This document shows positions 1 to 8,679 of a stretch of DNA of 64,000 nt, piece after piece. The translations under genes and the position numbers were made by a program. Within the stretch, counting starts at the first letter, position 1. Every line of letters starts with the position of its first letter. The notes beneath the pieces are model-generated. The model was not told the origin of the DNA and searched no databases. It saw only the letters and a list, made by a program, of their open reading frames with translations. This DNA is from Acidimicrobiales bacterium (GTDB taxonomy: Bacteria; Actinomycetota; Acidimicrobiia; Acidimicrobiales; Iamiaceae): the NCBI GenBank assembly GCA_035547835.1, contig DASZTW010000015.1, positions 62,001 to 126,000 of the forward strand, given 5' to 3'.

Positions 1-315
1 GGGCAACGGCGGGTCCTGCTGTTGCCCGACGACGGCAACTTCCTGGCCGGACTTGGCGCGAGCGCACCCGCGCCTGCTGTCGCAGCGGCACCGACGCCGA
101 GCGGAGCCGCCGTCGCCGTTGCAGGCCGCGGCCCGGCGGCTGAGGACACCCAGGCAGGCGCCGGGGCGCGAGGCGGCCTGGTGGTCGCCGGCGCCGGTCT
201 GCGCCGCTTCCACCGTCCGGAGTGCGCGCTGGCGTCCGCCAAGGGCTGGCCGACGATCGAGCGCGACGCCGCGTTGTCCGCGGGTCAGGAGCCATGCGGG
301 GTGTGCCAACCGTGA
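1..315 (+). CDS. 3' end of an unrecognised protein with an HxxxC...CxxC motif (partial)
   Basis: The frame is open from the first base to a TGA at 313-315, so this is the C-terminal part of a gene that starts outside the window. An Ala/Pro/Gly-rich stretch (about residues 15-55) leads to a compact tail containing RFHRPEC and PCGVCQP. The His, Cys and CxxC spacing looks like a small metal (zinc) site. Its TGA overlaps the ATG of the permease gene (TGATG), so translation is probably coupled and the protein probably belongs to the transporter operon. I do not recognise the family and assign no function. Confidence 0.6.
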   Translation, partial: GQRRVLLLPDDGNFLAGLGASAPAPAVAAAPTPSGAAVAVAGRGPAAEDTQAGAGARGGLVVAGAGLRRFHRPECALASAKGWPTIERDAALSAGQEPCGVCQP

Positions 316-2264
316 TGGACCAGTTCCTCGCCGCGATCGTCACCGGGCTCAGCACCGGGTCGATCTACGCGATCGCGGCGCTCGGTCTGGTGCTCACCAA
401 CAAGACGTCGGGGGTCTTCAACTTCGCCCACGGAACCCAGGCGGCCGTTGGGGCCTTCATCATGTGGGAGTTGTGGAAGGTCCACCACTGGCCATGGCCG
501 GTGGCGGCTGCGGCGGCACTCGTGCTGGCCGGCCTCCTCGGCGGTCTGATGCTCGAGCGGATGGCCTTCGGGCTGGGCGACAAGCCCACGGCCAACCGCG
601 TCGTCGCCACTGTGGGCCTCTTGGTGGTGCTGCAAGGGCTGCTGATGATCCGCTACGGCGCGGCCACCATCCAGATGCCGCCGTTCTTGCCCACCAGGAC
701 CGTGCACCTGTTGGGCGTCAGCATCTCGTACCAACAGATCATCGTTTTCGTGCTGGCGGCCGCGGCCGCGGCGGGGCTGGGCTGGTTCTTCCGGACGGCT
801 CGCACCGGCGTGGCCATGCACGCGGTCGTCGATGACCCTGCGCTGTTGAGCCTCCAAGCCATCAACCCGGCGCAAGTTCGGCGGAGCGCGTGGATGATCG
901 GGTCGTGCTTCGCCGCGGCATCCGGCGCGCTGATGGCGCCGTCACTCGGTCTCGATGCCACGCTCCTCACGCTCTTGGTGATCCAGGCGTTCGGCGCGGC
1001 GGCCATCGGCTGGTTCAACAACTTGCCGCTCACGTACGTCGGTGGCATCGCGGTCGGCGTCGCGCAAGAGCTCACCAAGTTCCTGGTGAGCCGCGACGTC
1101 GTGACCCGCAACGTCAACGCCCAGATCCTGCAGCCACTCCCTTCGAACGTGCCGTTCATCGTGCTGTTCGTCGTGTTGCTGGTGGCGCCTCGGCACCGCT
1201 TGGTGGAGCGCGGTGCACGGGTCGTGCGGAGGGAGCGACCCACCCGACCCTTCCCCTGGCAGGTGGTGGCGGCGACTTCGCTCGTCGCCGGCGTCTTCCT
1301 CGTCGTCCTCCCGCACCTCGACCAGAACCGGTTGCCGGTGTTCACGACGGCCGCGGCGTACGTCGTGATCTTCGTCTCGCTCCACTTGTTGGTGCGGACC
1401 TCCGGGCAGGTCTCGCTGGCACACATGGCGTTCGCGGCCGTCGGCGCGGCGGCCTTCGCACACGCGCAGCACGCGGGGGTGCCGTTCTTCGGGGCCTTGC
1501 TGTTCGCCGGTCTCGTGGCAGTGCCGGTGGGCGCGCTGATCGCGATCCCGGCGATCCGCCTGTCGGGTCTCTACCTCGCGATCGCCACGTTCGGGTTCGG
1601 GATCTTGGTGCAGAACCTCTTCTTCCCGACGTTCTTGATGTTCGGCGGCGAGCTCACTCAGCGGGTCAACCGGCCGAGCTTCGCCCGAGGTGACCTGGCG
1701 TACTACTACCTCGTGTTGGCGGTTGCCGTTGCCTGTTGCCTGCTCGTGCTCGCGGTGCGGCGCGGGCGACTCGGTCGCCTGTTGCGCGGTCTCGCCGATT
1801 CGCCCACGGCCGTCGCCGCGCATGGTGCGAGCGTCAACGTCGTTCGGACGCTCGCCTTTTGCATCTCGGCGTTCCTGGCTGGTGTGGCTGGAGCGTTGAT
1901 CGGCCCGGTCACCGGCTCGGCCACCGGCGGCACGTACAACTACCTGATCTCGGTGCTGCTGATCGCAGTGCTGTTCATGGCGGGGCGCCGCCCGGTGCTG
2001 TCCGCGTTCATCGCCGCGGCCGCGTACGTGGTCGGTCCCAGCTACAGCACCGGCGCGAACACCCAGCCCTGGACGCAAGTGATCTTCGGGGGTCTGGCCA
2101 TCGCGGTGGCGATGGGCGTGGTCGACGCGCTCCGCAAGCGCTGGTTCGAGACCGCCCGGGCCCACGAGCGCGACCGGGCCGCGCCGCTGGGCGCGTCGCG
2201 GCTGCTCGCGCCGGCCGGCGCCACCAACCCCGTGGCCACCCCCAACACGGCGGCGACGCCATGA
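315..2264 (+). CDS. livHM: Fused LivH-LivM branched-chain amino-acid ABC transporter permease
   Basis: A 649-residue membrane protein that joins two normally separate inner-membrane permeases. Residues 1 to about 300 resemble LivH (start MDQFLAAIVTGLSTGSIYA, then GVFNFAHG and a cytoplasmic loop near VVDDPALLSL). After a short basic linker, residues about 345-640 resemble LivM (TSGQVSLAHMAFAAVGAAAF, loop LRGLADSPTAVAAHG). It would form the channel for amino acids, amides or urea in the HAAT family. The start is taken at ATG 315, which overlaps the upstream stop; the open frame continues upstream but lacks similarity. It overlaps livG by ATGA. No periplasmic binding protein is in view, so the substrate cannot be stated. 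Confidence 0.9.
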   Translation: MDQFLAAIVTGLSTGSIYAIAALGLVLTNKTSGVFNFAHGTQAAVGAFIMWELWKVHHWPWPVAAAAALVLAGLLGGLMLERMAFGLGDKPTANRVVATVGLLVVLQGLLMIRYGAATIQMPPFLPTRTVHLLGVSISYQQIIVFVLAAAAAAGLGWFFRTARTGVAMHAVVDDPALLSLQAINPAQVRRSAWMIGSCFAAASGALMAPSLGLDATLLTLLVIQAFGAAAIGWFNNLPLTYVGGIAVGVAQELTKFLVSRDVVTRNVNAQILQPLPSNVPFIVLFVVLLVAPRHRLVERGARVVRRERPTRPFPWQVVAATSLVAGVFLVVLPHLDQNRLPVFTTAAAYVVIFVSLHLLVRTSGQVSLAHMAFAAVGAAAFAHAQHAGVPFFGALLFAGLVAVPVGALIAIPAIRLSGLYLAIATFGFGILVQNLFFPTFLMFGGELTQRVNRPSFARGDLAYYYLVLAVAVACCLLVLAVRRGRLGRLLRGLADSPTAVAAHGASVNVVRTLAFCISAFLAGVAGALIGPVTGSATGGTYNYLISVLLIAVLFMAGRRPVLSAFIAAAAYVVGPSYSTGANTQPWTQVIFGGLAIAVAMGVVDALRKRWFETARAHERDRAAPLGASRLLAPAGATNPVATPNTAATP

Positions 2265-3082
2265 CGGCCGACCTGTCCGCGACCGACATCCGGGTGCGCT
2301 TCGGCGGCCTCCTCGCCGTCGATGGGCTGACGCTCGAGGCTCCTGGCGACGCGATCACCGGCCTCATCGGACCCAACGGCGCCGGCAAGACCACGGCGTT
2401 CAACGCCATGACCGGCGCGTTGTCCAACGCACAAGGATCGGTCCGTCTGGGTGAGACCGTGCTCGACGGCCTGGGCCCGGCCGCGCGCGCACAGCGCGGT
2501 CTCGGGCGCACGTTCCAGCTCATCCAACTGTTCGACACGATGACCGTCCGCGAGAACGTGGCGATGGGTCCCGAGCTGTTCGCGTCGGGTCGCCACGTCT
2601 GGAGCCACCTCGTGGCCAGCCGTCGCGAACGCACCGAGACGCGTCGGCGTGCCGAGCTCGCCATCGACCGCTGCGGGCTGCGCGAGTTGGCCGACCACTC
2701 GGTCAACGAGCTCTCCACCGGTCAGCGCCGGCTCGTCGAGCTGGCCCGCGCGATGGCCACCCCGTTCCGCTTCTTGTTGCTCGACGAGCCCTCCTCGGGC
2801 CTCGACGTCGCGGAGACCGAGCAGTTCGCGTCGATCCTGCACGCGATCGTCGACGAGCACGGCACCGGGATCTTGTTGGTCGAGCACGACATCGCGCTCG
2901 TGCGCGCCGTGTGCACCAGCGCGTACGTGCTCGACTTCGGGAAGCTCATCTACCGCGGCGCCACTGCCGATGTGTTGTCCAACGAGATGGTGAAGGCGGC
3001 GTATCTCGGCAGCGAGGCGGTTGAGCCGATCGACGACGACTCGGAGGTCGCTGTCGGGGCGACGGGGGCGGTGCACGTCTGA
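2261..3082 (+). CDS. livG: ABC transporter ATP-binding protein LivG
   Basis: A 273-residue nucleotide-binding subunit for the LivHM permease, on the cytoplasmic face. It has Walker A GPNGAGKTT (about residue 40), signature LSTGQRRLVELARAM, Walker B FLLLDEPSSGLD and the switch histidine in LLVEHD. The long insert between Walker A and signature (FASGRHVWSHL) is typical of LivG rather than LivF. ATG 2261 overlaps the permease stop; its own TGA overlaps livF (TGATG), giving a tightly coupled operon. Confidence 0.93.
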   Translation: MTADLSATDIRVRFGGLLAVDGLTLEAPGDAITGLIGPNGAGKTTAFNAMTGALSNAQGSVRLGETVLDGLGPAARAQRGLGRTFQLIQLFDTMTVRENVAMGPELFASGRHVWSHLVASRRERTETRRRAELAIDRCGLRELADHSVNELSTGQRRLVELARAMATPFRFLLLDEPSSGLDVAETEQFASILHAIVDEHGTGILLVEHDIALVRAVCTSAYVLDFGKLIYRGATADVLSNEMVKAAYLGSEAVEPIDDDSEVAVGATGAVHV

Positions 3083-3774
3083 TGCTCGAGCTGCGTGACA
3101 TCTGCGCCGGCTACGACGGCCACGACGTGCTGCGTGACGTGTCGATCGTGGTCCCCGACCACTCGGTGGTGGCGGTGCTCGGTCCCAACGGCGCCGGCAA
3201 GACGACGTTGTTGAAGGTCGCGTCGGGTCTGCTCCACCCGACCAGCGGCGAGATCCTGGTCGATGGGCAAGATGTCACCCGGCGGCCACCGCACGAGCTC
3301 GCGGCGCTCGGCGTGTGCCATGTGCCCGAGGGCAGGGGCATCTTCCCGACGCTGTCGGTGCGCGACAACCTTCGCCTGCAAGCTCCCCGCGACCTCGACG
3401 CGTCGACCGTTGACGCGGTCCGTGCGGTGTTCCCGAAGCTCATCGACCGCCTCGACCAGACGGCGGGCACGATGAGCGGCGGCGAGCAGCAGATGCTGGC
3501 CCTCGCGCACGCGTACCTCGCGGAGCCGGAGGTGGTGCTCCTCGACGAAGTGTCGATGGGCCTGGCGCCGCTCGTGGTCGACGAGATCTTCGACTACCTC
3601 CGCAAGCTGGCCGACGCCGGCACGTCGCTGCTGTTGGTCGAGCAGTACGTCGCCCGCGCACTCGACCTCGCCGACTACGTCTACATCGTCGGCAAGGGCC
3701 GCATCACGTTCGCGGGAGAGCCCGACGAGCTCGAGAGCCAGGCCATCGCCGCGTCGTACCTGGGGGAGCGGTGA
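3082..3774 (+). CDS. livF: ABC transporter ATP-binding protein LivF
   Basis: A 230-residue second ATPase of the same transporter, with the usual LivF length. Walker A is GPNGAGKTT near residue 34, signature MSGGEQQMLALAHAYL, Walker B VVLLDEVSMGLAP and the terminal LLVEQY. It starts at ATG 3082 on top of the livG stop, and its own stop overlaps the GTG of the next gene (GTGA at 3771). LivG and LivF are expected to form the ATPase heterodimer under the fused permease. Confidence 0.93.
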   Translation: MLELRDICAGYDGHDVLRDVSIVVPDHSVVAVLGPNGAGKTTLLKVASGLLHPTSGEILVDGQDVTRRPPHELAALGVCHVPEGRGIFPTLSVRDNLRLQAPRDLDASTVDAVRAVFPKLIDRLDQTAGTMSGGEQQMLALAHAYLAEPEVVLLDEVSMGLAPLVVDEIFDYLRKLADAGTSLLLVEQYVARALDLADYVYIVGKGRITFAGEPDELESQAIAASYLGER

Positions 3775-5138
3775 ACCGCACCCGCCGCGCCCGGATCCTG
3801 CGCTTCGCCGGCCTCGTCGCCGTGGCCATCGGCGTCCTCGGGTTGACAACTGCCGGCAGAGTGTCGGCCCAGACGCCACCGTCATCGGACACCGCGGCCG
3901 CGCCGTCCGGCCCCTACAGCATCAGCGCCCGTGCCGACTCCGTGCAGCTGTTGATCTCGGCCGCGGCGCTCCCTGCGATTCCCAACGGCGAGGTGACCTC
4001 CGCGTCGCCGTCCAGCGCACAGGCCACGTTGGATTCCGCTGGTTCGCAGGGGTTCGCGTCCGCGCCGAATCCGGGTTCGCTCGTGGTGAGCCTTCCGTCG
4101 ACGGTGAACGGCCTCGCCGCGGGTCAGGCACCGCCCGCGCCCTCGTATCCGTTCGCTGTGTCGTCGTCGGACCCGACCACGCCGAAGGCCGGTGAGGAAA
4201 TCGGTCCGTACTCGATCCAGGCCACCAGCGACCCGAACCGGTCGACCGCCGATGCCCGGCTCGGCCTGGCAACGGCGTCGCCGCAGGTCGTGTCGGCCAC
4301 GTCGCACGCCGACGCGCACCTCGATCCGACCACAGGGCTGATGGTCGCCGAAGCCGACACCGAGATCGCGCCGATCCGGCTCAACCAGCTCATCGCGCTC
4401 GGCAGGATCAGCGGAACCGCCAACGTCACGTACGACCCCGCCAACCCGAAAGCTGCGCCCAAGAAGGTGTCGTCGCTGTCGGTCGGCACGATCGACATAG
4501 CGGGCGTCGAGCTGGGTCTGACCGACAAGGGCCTCACGCTGGCGGGCAAGCCGCTGTTGCCGGTGGACTTGTCGGCCCTCACCGAGAAGCTGGGCGGCAA
4601 CGGGATGAGCATCCGTTATGCGCCCAAGACCGAGACCGCCAACTCGGTCACCTCGGCGGGCGTGCAGATCAGCTATCAGACGACGATGCCCGACCCGCTC
4701 GGCCTGGTCACGGTGCAGCTCACGCTCGGCCAGGCGTCGGCCACGGTGGTGCCGCCCGGTGAGTTGTCGCCGTTCGACTCGGGCGCCGGTCTCGGCCCGG
4801 CGGTCCCCTCCGAGAACGCCACCGGCACCGCTCCCACTTCGGGAGGCGGCGACGCCCTCCCCAGCGTCGACGACTCGCTGCCGGACACCGGCGCCGGCTC
4901 CACGCCCAGTTCGGGTGGCACGAACCCGGGCGCACCCGCCGCGAACCAGGACATGCAGCCAGTGCGGCGGGTGGCGTGGCCACTGGTCGACACGTCGGGC
5001 TTCTACTGGATCCTCGTGGGCGCGGGTCTCGTCGCACTGTGCAGCTCGCGGCTCAACCAGTGGACCGCGCTGCGTGCTCGCCTCGGCTCGACGTTGTCGT
5101 CGAACGTGCCGCCGAGCGGACCTGGAGGCTCCTCATGA
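3771..5138 (+). CDS. Unknown secreted protein with C-terminal membrane anchor, in the transporter operon
   Basis: A 455-residue protein I do not recognise. Residues 1-34 look like a signal peptide (basic start, hydrophobic core GLVAVAIGVLGLTT, then VSAQ). The body is rich in Ser, Thr, Ala and Pro; the motif PYSISARADS near residue 50 recurs as PYSIQATSD near residue 145, hinting at an internal repeat. A Ser/Gly/Pro linker (about 345-395) precedes a membrane helix (FYWILVGAGLVALC) and a short basic tail. GTG 3771 overlaps the livF stop and its own stop overlaps the next ATG, so it is translated with the transporter. An extracytoplasmic accessory role is inferred from position only. Confidence 0.7.
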   Translation: MNRTRRARILRFAGLVAVAIGVLGLTTAGRVSAQTPPSSDTAAAPSGPYSISARADSVQLLISAAALPAIPNGEVTSASPSSAQATLDSAGSQGFASAPNPGSLVVSLPSTVNGLAAGQAPPAPSYPFAVSSSDPTTPKAGEEIGPYSIQATSDPNRSTADARLGLATASPQVVSATSHADAHLDPTTGLMVAEADTEIAPIRLNQLIALGRISGTANVTYDPANPKAAPKKVSSLSVGTIDIAGVELGLTDKGLTLAGKPLLPVDLSALTEKLGGNGMSIRYAPKTETANSVTSAGVQISYQTTMPDPLGLVTVQLTLGQASATVVPPGELSPFDSGAGLGPAVPSENATGTAPTSGGGDALPSVDDSLPDTGAGSTPSSGGTNPGAPAANQDMQPVRRVAWPLVDTSGFYWILVGAGLVALCSSRLNQWTALRARLGSTLSSNVPPSGPGGSS

Positions 5139-5911
5139 GCGCAGCTGCGCAGGGCAGCCGGGGACCGGCTCGCCAGCGGCTGGTGCGCTACGGCGTGATC
5201 GCCGTGCTGGTCGCGTTCGGGGTCTTCGCCGTCGTCGTGATGGCGGGCAAGAACCCGAACCCCGCCGACTCCTCGGCCCTGCAGGTGGTGCCGCCGTCGC
5301 TCGGCAACGAGCAGCCGCCGACCGGCGGCGCGCCGGCAGGGTCGCCTGCGGCGCCGACCGTCGCGCCCAGCGACGACGGGTCGGGGCTGGGGTCCGGTGC
5401 GGGCGATGGTGGCGGTCTGGCGCCCTCCGATCTCGGGACCGGGTCGTCGAGCGCCCCGGCATCGGACGGGGAGGTGGCCGAGCCGCCTTCGTCTGGCGAT
5501 ACCGGCACGGGGAGTGGAGGCGGTTACACGCCCGCGCCCTCGACCACCGTGCCGCCACGGGTGGCGGTGCTCGGTGGCCTGCTGGCGACCGGCGCCTTCG
5601 CCACCAACACCGGGATGCCGTTGGTGTGCGGGGTGGCGGCCACCGCCACGGGCACGTTCACGAAGACTTCGCAGATGGCGCAGCTGGCGTCAGCCATCAC
5701 GTCGGGTTGCGCGGAGGCCGGGTCGAGTGGCACCGAGGCGATCCAGAAGGTCAGCGACAACCTCGAGGCGCTTGCTGCGCTGAACCCTGCGCTGGATCCG
5801 ATGGTCGATCAGTTCGTCCAGCTCTTCAACCAGATCGCGGCGAATCCCGACGTGCCGTTTGTCGGGTCGATGACCGATCTGGCTCGGCTGATCCAGTTCT
5901 TCCACAGCTGA
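5135..5911 (+). CDS. Unknown membrane-anchored protein ending the transporter operon
   Basis: A 258-residue protein with an N-terminal anchor (YGVIAVLVAFGVFAVVVMAG, about residues 20-40), a low-complexity Pro/Gly/Ser linker to about residue 140, and a compact C-terminal domain of about 115 residues with two cysteines (LVCGVA and SGCAEAG). The domain is predicted largely helical and would lie outside the membrane. ATG 5135 overlaps the preceding stop. I do not recognise the family. The anchor-linker-domain plan is the mirror image of the partial gene at 63392-64000. Confidence 0.7.
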   Translation: MSAAAQGSRGPARQRLVRYGVIAVLVAFGVFAVVVMAGKNPNPADSSALQVVPPSLGNEQPPTGGAPAGSPAAPTVAPSDDGSGLGSGAGDGGGLAPSDLGTGSSSAPASDGEVAEPPSSGDTGTGSGGGYTPAPSTTVPPRVAVLGGLLATGAFATNTGMPLVCGVAATATGTFTKTSQMAQLASAITSGCAEAGSSGTEAIQKVSDNLEALAALNPALDPMVDQFVQLFNQIAANPDVPFVGSMTDLARLIQFFHS

Positions 5912-5954
5912 CGCCCGCCCGCGGCGCCACCGCCGCCCGCGCCTGCCGGCGGCC

Positions 5955-6332
5955 TCAGCCGGTTGGTGAGCCCAGCGGCTCCATCAGCTCGATGCGGTTG
6001 CCGAACGGGTCGTCGACGTACACGCGGTCGTAGCCCTCGAGCTCGTCGTCGTCTCGCACTGCCACGCCGGCTTCGGCCAACCGGGCCACCAACGTTCGCA
6101 AGTCGCGCACGATCAGTGCGGGGTGTGCCTTCTTGGCGGGTCGGAAGTCGGCTTCCACCCCGAGGTGGACCTTCACGTCGCCGTCCTCGAACCAGCACCC
6201 ACCGCGTGCCGCCAGGGCCGGCGGCTTCGGGACCTGCTGGAGGCCGAACAAGCCTTCGTAGAAGGCGGCGGCGGTGTCTTCGCTGCCGGGCGGCATGGCG
6301 AGCTGCACGTGGTCGATCCGTTCGATGCGCAC
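5955..6332 (-). CDS. VOC (glyoxalase/dioxygenase superfamily) protein
   Basis: A 125-residue single-repeat vicinal-oxygen-chelate protein. IDHVQLAMP supplies the N-terminal metal histidine and VDDPFGNRIELME the C-terminal glutamate; the family folds as paired beta-alpha-beta-beta-beta modules and binds a divalent metal. The reaction cannot be told from sequence. It starts at a GTG with no Shine-Dalgarno; a CAGACT hexamer at 6339-6344 has its T at exactly -7, suggesting a leaderless transcript. It is convergent with the gene ending at 5911. Confidence 0.85.
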   Translation of the reverse strand: MRIERIDHVQLAMPPGSEDTAAAFYEGLFGLQQVPKPPALAARGGCWFEDGDVKVHLGVEADFRPAKKAHPALIVRDLRTLVARLAEAGVAVRDDDELEGYDRVYVDDPFGNRIELMEPLGSPTG

Positions 6333-6502
6333 GTCCCGAGTCTGTCGCGCCGAGGTCGGGGCCGGTCAATCGATCGACCTCGCGAGTCGTGCCGCGGGAT
6401 TTGCGGCGTTCCCCGGGAATATCGTGGCCTCGACCACGGGTTGTTGCGTGTGCAAGCACCTGACGACCGCAGTGGTCCATTGACGCTGCAAGGAGTTCCG
6501 CC

Positions 6503-7057
6503 ATGAGCACCGACACCGCCCGACTCACCGGTACGTACAACCTCGACCCCGCTCACTCGCGACTTGGCTTCGTCGCCCGTCACGCCATGGTGACCAAGGT
6601 GCGGGGTTCGTTCACCGACGTCGAGGGCTCGGGCTACTTCGACGCCGACAACCCCGAGAACTCGAAGTTCCAGGTCACCGTCAAGGCCACGAGCGTCAGC
6701 ACCGGCAACGCCGATCGTGACGCCCATCTCCGCAGCAACGACTTCTTCGACATGGACACCTATCCCGAGATCACCTTTGTGAGCGCCGCGGTGAAGGCCG
6801 ACGGTGACAACGAGTACCAGGTGACCGGCGACCTCACGATCAAGGGCGTGACCAAGCCCATCACGTTCGATCTCGAGCTGTCGGGCCCGGTCGACGACCC
6901 GTTCGGTCACCAGCGCATCGGCCTCGAGGGCAGCACCACCGTCAACCGCAAGGACTGGGGCGTGAACTGGAACGCCGCGCTGGAGGCAGGTGGCGTACTC
7001 GTCAGCGAGAAGGTGACGCTGGAGTTCGACGTCGCTGCGGTCAAAGCCGACGGCTGA
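6503..7057 (+). CDS. YceI-family lipocalin-like protein
   Basis: A 184-residue YceI-domain protein without a signal peptide. TYNLDPAHSRLGFVARHAMV, the VKATSVSTGNADRDAHLRS region and LTIKGVTKPITFDLEL are family hallmarks. YceI proteins form a beta-barrel that binds long polyisoprenoid chains; the cytoplasmic actinobacterial members are mostly uncharacterised. The start is supported by AAGGAG seven bases upstream of ATG 6503. The link to isoprenoid lipids is interesting because the hopanoid operon is in this window, but they are 40 kb apart. Confidence 0.92.
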   Translation: MSTDTARLTGTYNLDPAHSRLGFVARHAMVTKVRGSFTDVEGSGYFDADNPENSKFQVTVKATSVSTGNADRDAHLRSNDFFDMDTYPEITFVSAAVKADGDNEYQVTGDLTIKGVTKPITFDLELSGPVDDPFGHQRIGLEGSTTVNRKDWGVNWNAALEAGGVLVSEKVTLEFDVAAVKADG

Positions 7058-7104
7058 ACCTTTGGGCGGGTGGCCGGGCGTCAGCCCTGGCACACTTCTG
7101 CGCG

Positions 7105-8277
7105 GTGGTTGACCCGATCGAACCGTCTGCCTTGGCCGTGCCCGGCCCTCCCGCCCCACCCCAGCCGTCGCCCGAGCTGCTCGACGAGCTCGTCGAGCTC
7201 GTGCCGGCGACTGCACGGTGCCGCACCACCGACGACGACCTGCGCGACATGCTGCGCTACATCCTGGCCAGCGGGGTCACTGTCGACGCGCTGCGCGACG
7301 CGGTGTTGGGGGGTGACCCGCGCCAGGCGCTCGTCGAGCACCGCATCTTGGGCGCGGTCAATCGGTACTCCGTCGAGGAAGCGGCCGCCCGCACCGGGCT
7401 GCACCACTCGCGGGTGGTCGAAGTGCTCCGTGCATGTGGTCTGCCGGTCCCGGAGCCAGGCCAGCGGGGCATTCCCGCCACCGACCTCGCCGCCATCGAG
7501 CTGTTCGGGCGGGTCGACAGCTTCTTCGGTGCCGAGACCGTCCTGCGCTTCTCGCGGGTGATGAGCCAGTCGGTCAGCCGGGTGGCCGAAGCCGCCATCA
7601 GCATGTTCGGGATGAACGTCGAGGACCCACTGCTGGCCCGTGGCGGATCGCAGACCGAGCTCACCAAAGCGGCCGATGTCGCGCTGACCGCCATCCCGGT
7701 GATCCCCGAGCTGTTCCGCGTGCTGTTCGCCCACCACGCGCTCGACGCCAGCCGCCGTCTCGGCGGCGCGCGCACCGACCCCACCACGCATGACACGGTC
7801 ACGGTCGCGGTGGGCTTTGCCGACCTCGTGCGATCCACGGAGTGGACGGCGGCGCTGACGCCGCGCGAGCTCGCCGAGGCGCTTGGGGAGTTCGAGCGTC
7901 TCGGGGACGCCGCGCGGGTCGGCACGGCGCGGATCGTCAAGACGATCGGCGACGAACTGATGTTCACCGCGGTCGACCCGGTCGACGCATGCCGCACGGG
8001 GTTGGCCATCGCAGGTGCGCTCGCCGAGGAGCAACGTCTCCCCGACCTCCGCGTCGGCATCGCGTACGGACCCGTGGTCGCCCTCGACGGGGATTTCTAC
8101 GGCTCGGTGGTCAACCTCGCGTCCCGTCTCGTCGAACAGGCGACGCCCGGGCGGGTGGTGGTCGATCCGGCCACTGTCGCCGCCGTGACACCCACGCTGC
8201 AGTTCGAACCGCTCCCAGCTCGGGAAGTGGCGGGCTTCGATCAGCCGGTGACGCCGTCGCTGATCGTGCCGGCCTGA
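7105..8277 (+). CDS. Class III adenylate/guanylate cyclase with N-terminal regulatory domain
   Basis: A 390-residue cytoplasmic cyclase. The C-terminal catalytic domain (about residues 230-390) has metal aspartates in VGFADLVRSTEW and IVKTIGDELMF, and the transition-state Asn/Arg in NLASRLVEQ. The N-terminal 220 residues are helical and resemble the autoinhibitory region of mycobacterial Rv1264/Rv2212-type cyclases, known to regulate activity by pH or lipids; that resemblance is from memory. It probably makes cAMP. GTG 7105 follows a CACACT hexamer (7091-7096) that would leave about a two-base leader. Confidence 0.88.
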   Translation: MVDPIEPSALAVPGPPAPPQPSPELLDELVELVPATARCRTTDDDLRDMLRYILASGVTVDALRDAVLGGDPRQALVEHRILGAVNRYSVEEAAARTGLHHSRVVEVLRACGLPVPEPGQRGIPATDLAAIELFGRVDSFFGAETVLRFSRVMSQSVSRVAEAAISMFGMNVEDPLLARGGSQTELTKAADVALTAIPVIPELFRVLFAHHALDASRRLGGARTDPTTHDTVTVAVGFADLVRSTEWTAALTPRELAEALGEFERLGDAARVGTARIVKTIGDELMFTAVDPVDACRTGLAIAGALAEEQRLPDLRVGIAYGPVVALDGDFYGSVVNLASRLVEQATPGRVVVDPATVAAVTPTLQFEPLPAREVAGFDQPVTPSLIVPA

Positions 8278-8287
8278 TCCCGGGCTC

Positions 8288-8575
8288 TCACCGGCGGCGT
8301 CGCGCGGGGGAGCGGCTCGAATCGAGCTTGCCCCACAGCCACAAGATGATCATCGCCCCGACCACGGAGCCGAAGATGCCGGCGGGCTGCACCGCGCCGT
8401 CGTTGCTGTCGACGTTGAACAGCAAGAAGCCGAGGAACCCGCCCACGAACGAGCCGATGATGCCGAGCACCGCCGTGCCCATGATCCCGAGACGGTGCTT
8501 GCCTCGCACGAACATCCGGGCGAGGCCGCCGGCGATCAGCCCGATGATGAACCACCAGAGGATGTGCCAGAACAT
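8288..8575 (-). CDS. GlsB/YeaQ/YmgE-family stress-response membrane protein
   Basis: A 95-residue integral membrane protein with three hydrophobic segments and conserved glycines (WFIIGLIAGGLARMFV, GTAVLGIIGSFVGGFLGF, GIFGSVVGAMIILWLW), matching the transglycosylase-associated family. Members are induced by acid, osmotic or general stress; the biochemical role is unknown. AGGAGC about six bases upstream of the ATG supports the start. It ends 10 bases from the convergent cyclase gene. Confidence 0.88.
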   Translation of the reverse strand: MFWHILWWFIIGLIAGGLARMFVRGKHRLGIMGTAVLGIIGSFVGGFLGFLLFNVDSNDGAVQPAGIFGSVVGAMIILWLWGKLDSSRSPARRRR

Positions 8576-8679
8576 GCCGTGCTCCTGCTCTTGGGTTCGC
8601 TGCGACGCCGTGTGCCTGGCGCAAACCCTAGTGGCGCGTCCTGCGAGTCACGCTGACGCCCGTTTCCTACACTCGGCCT

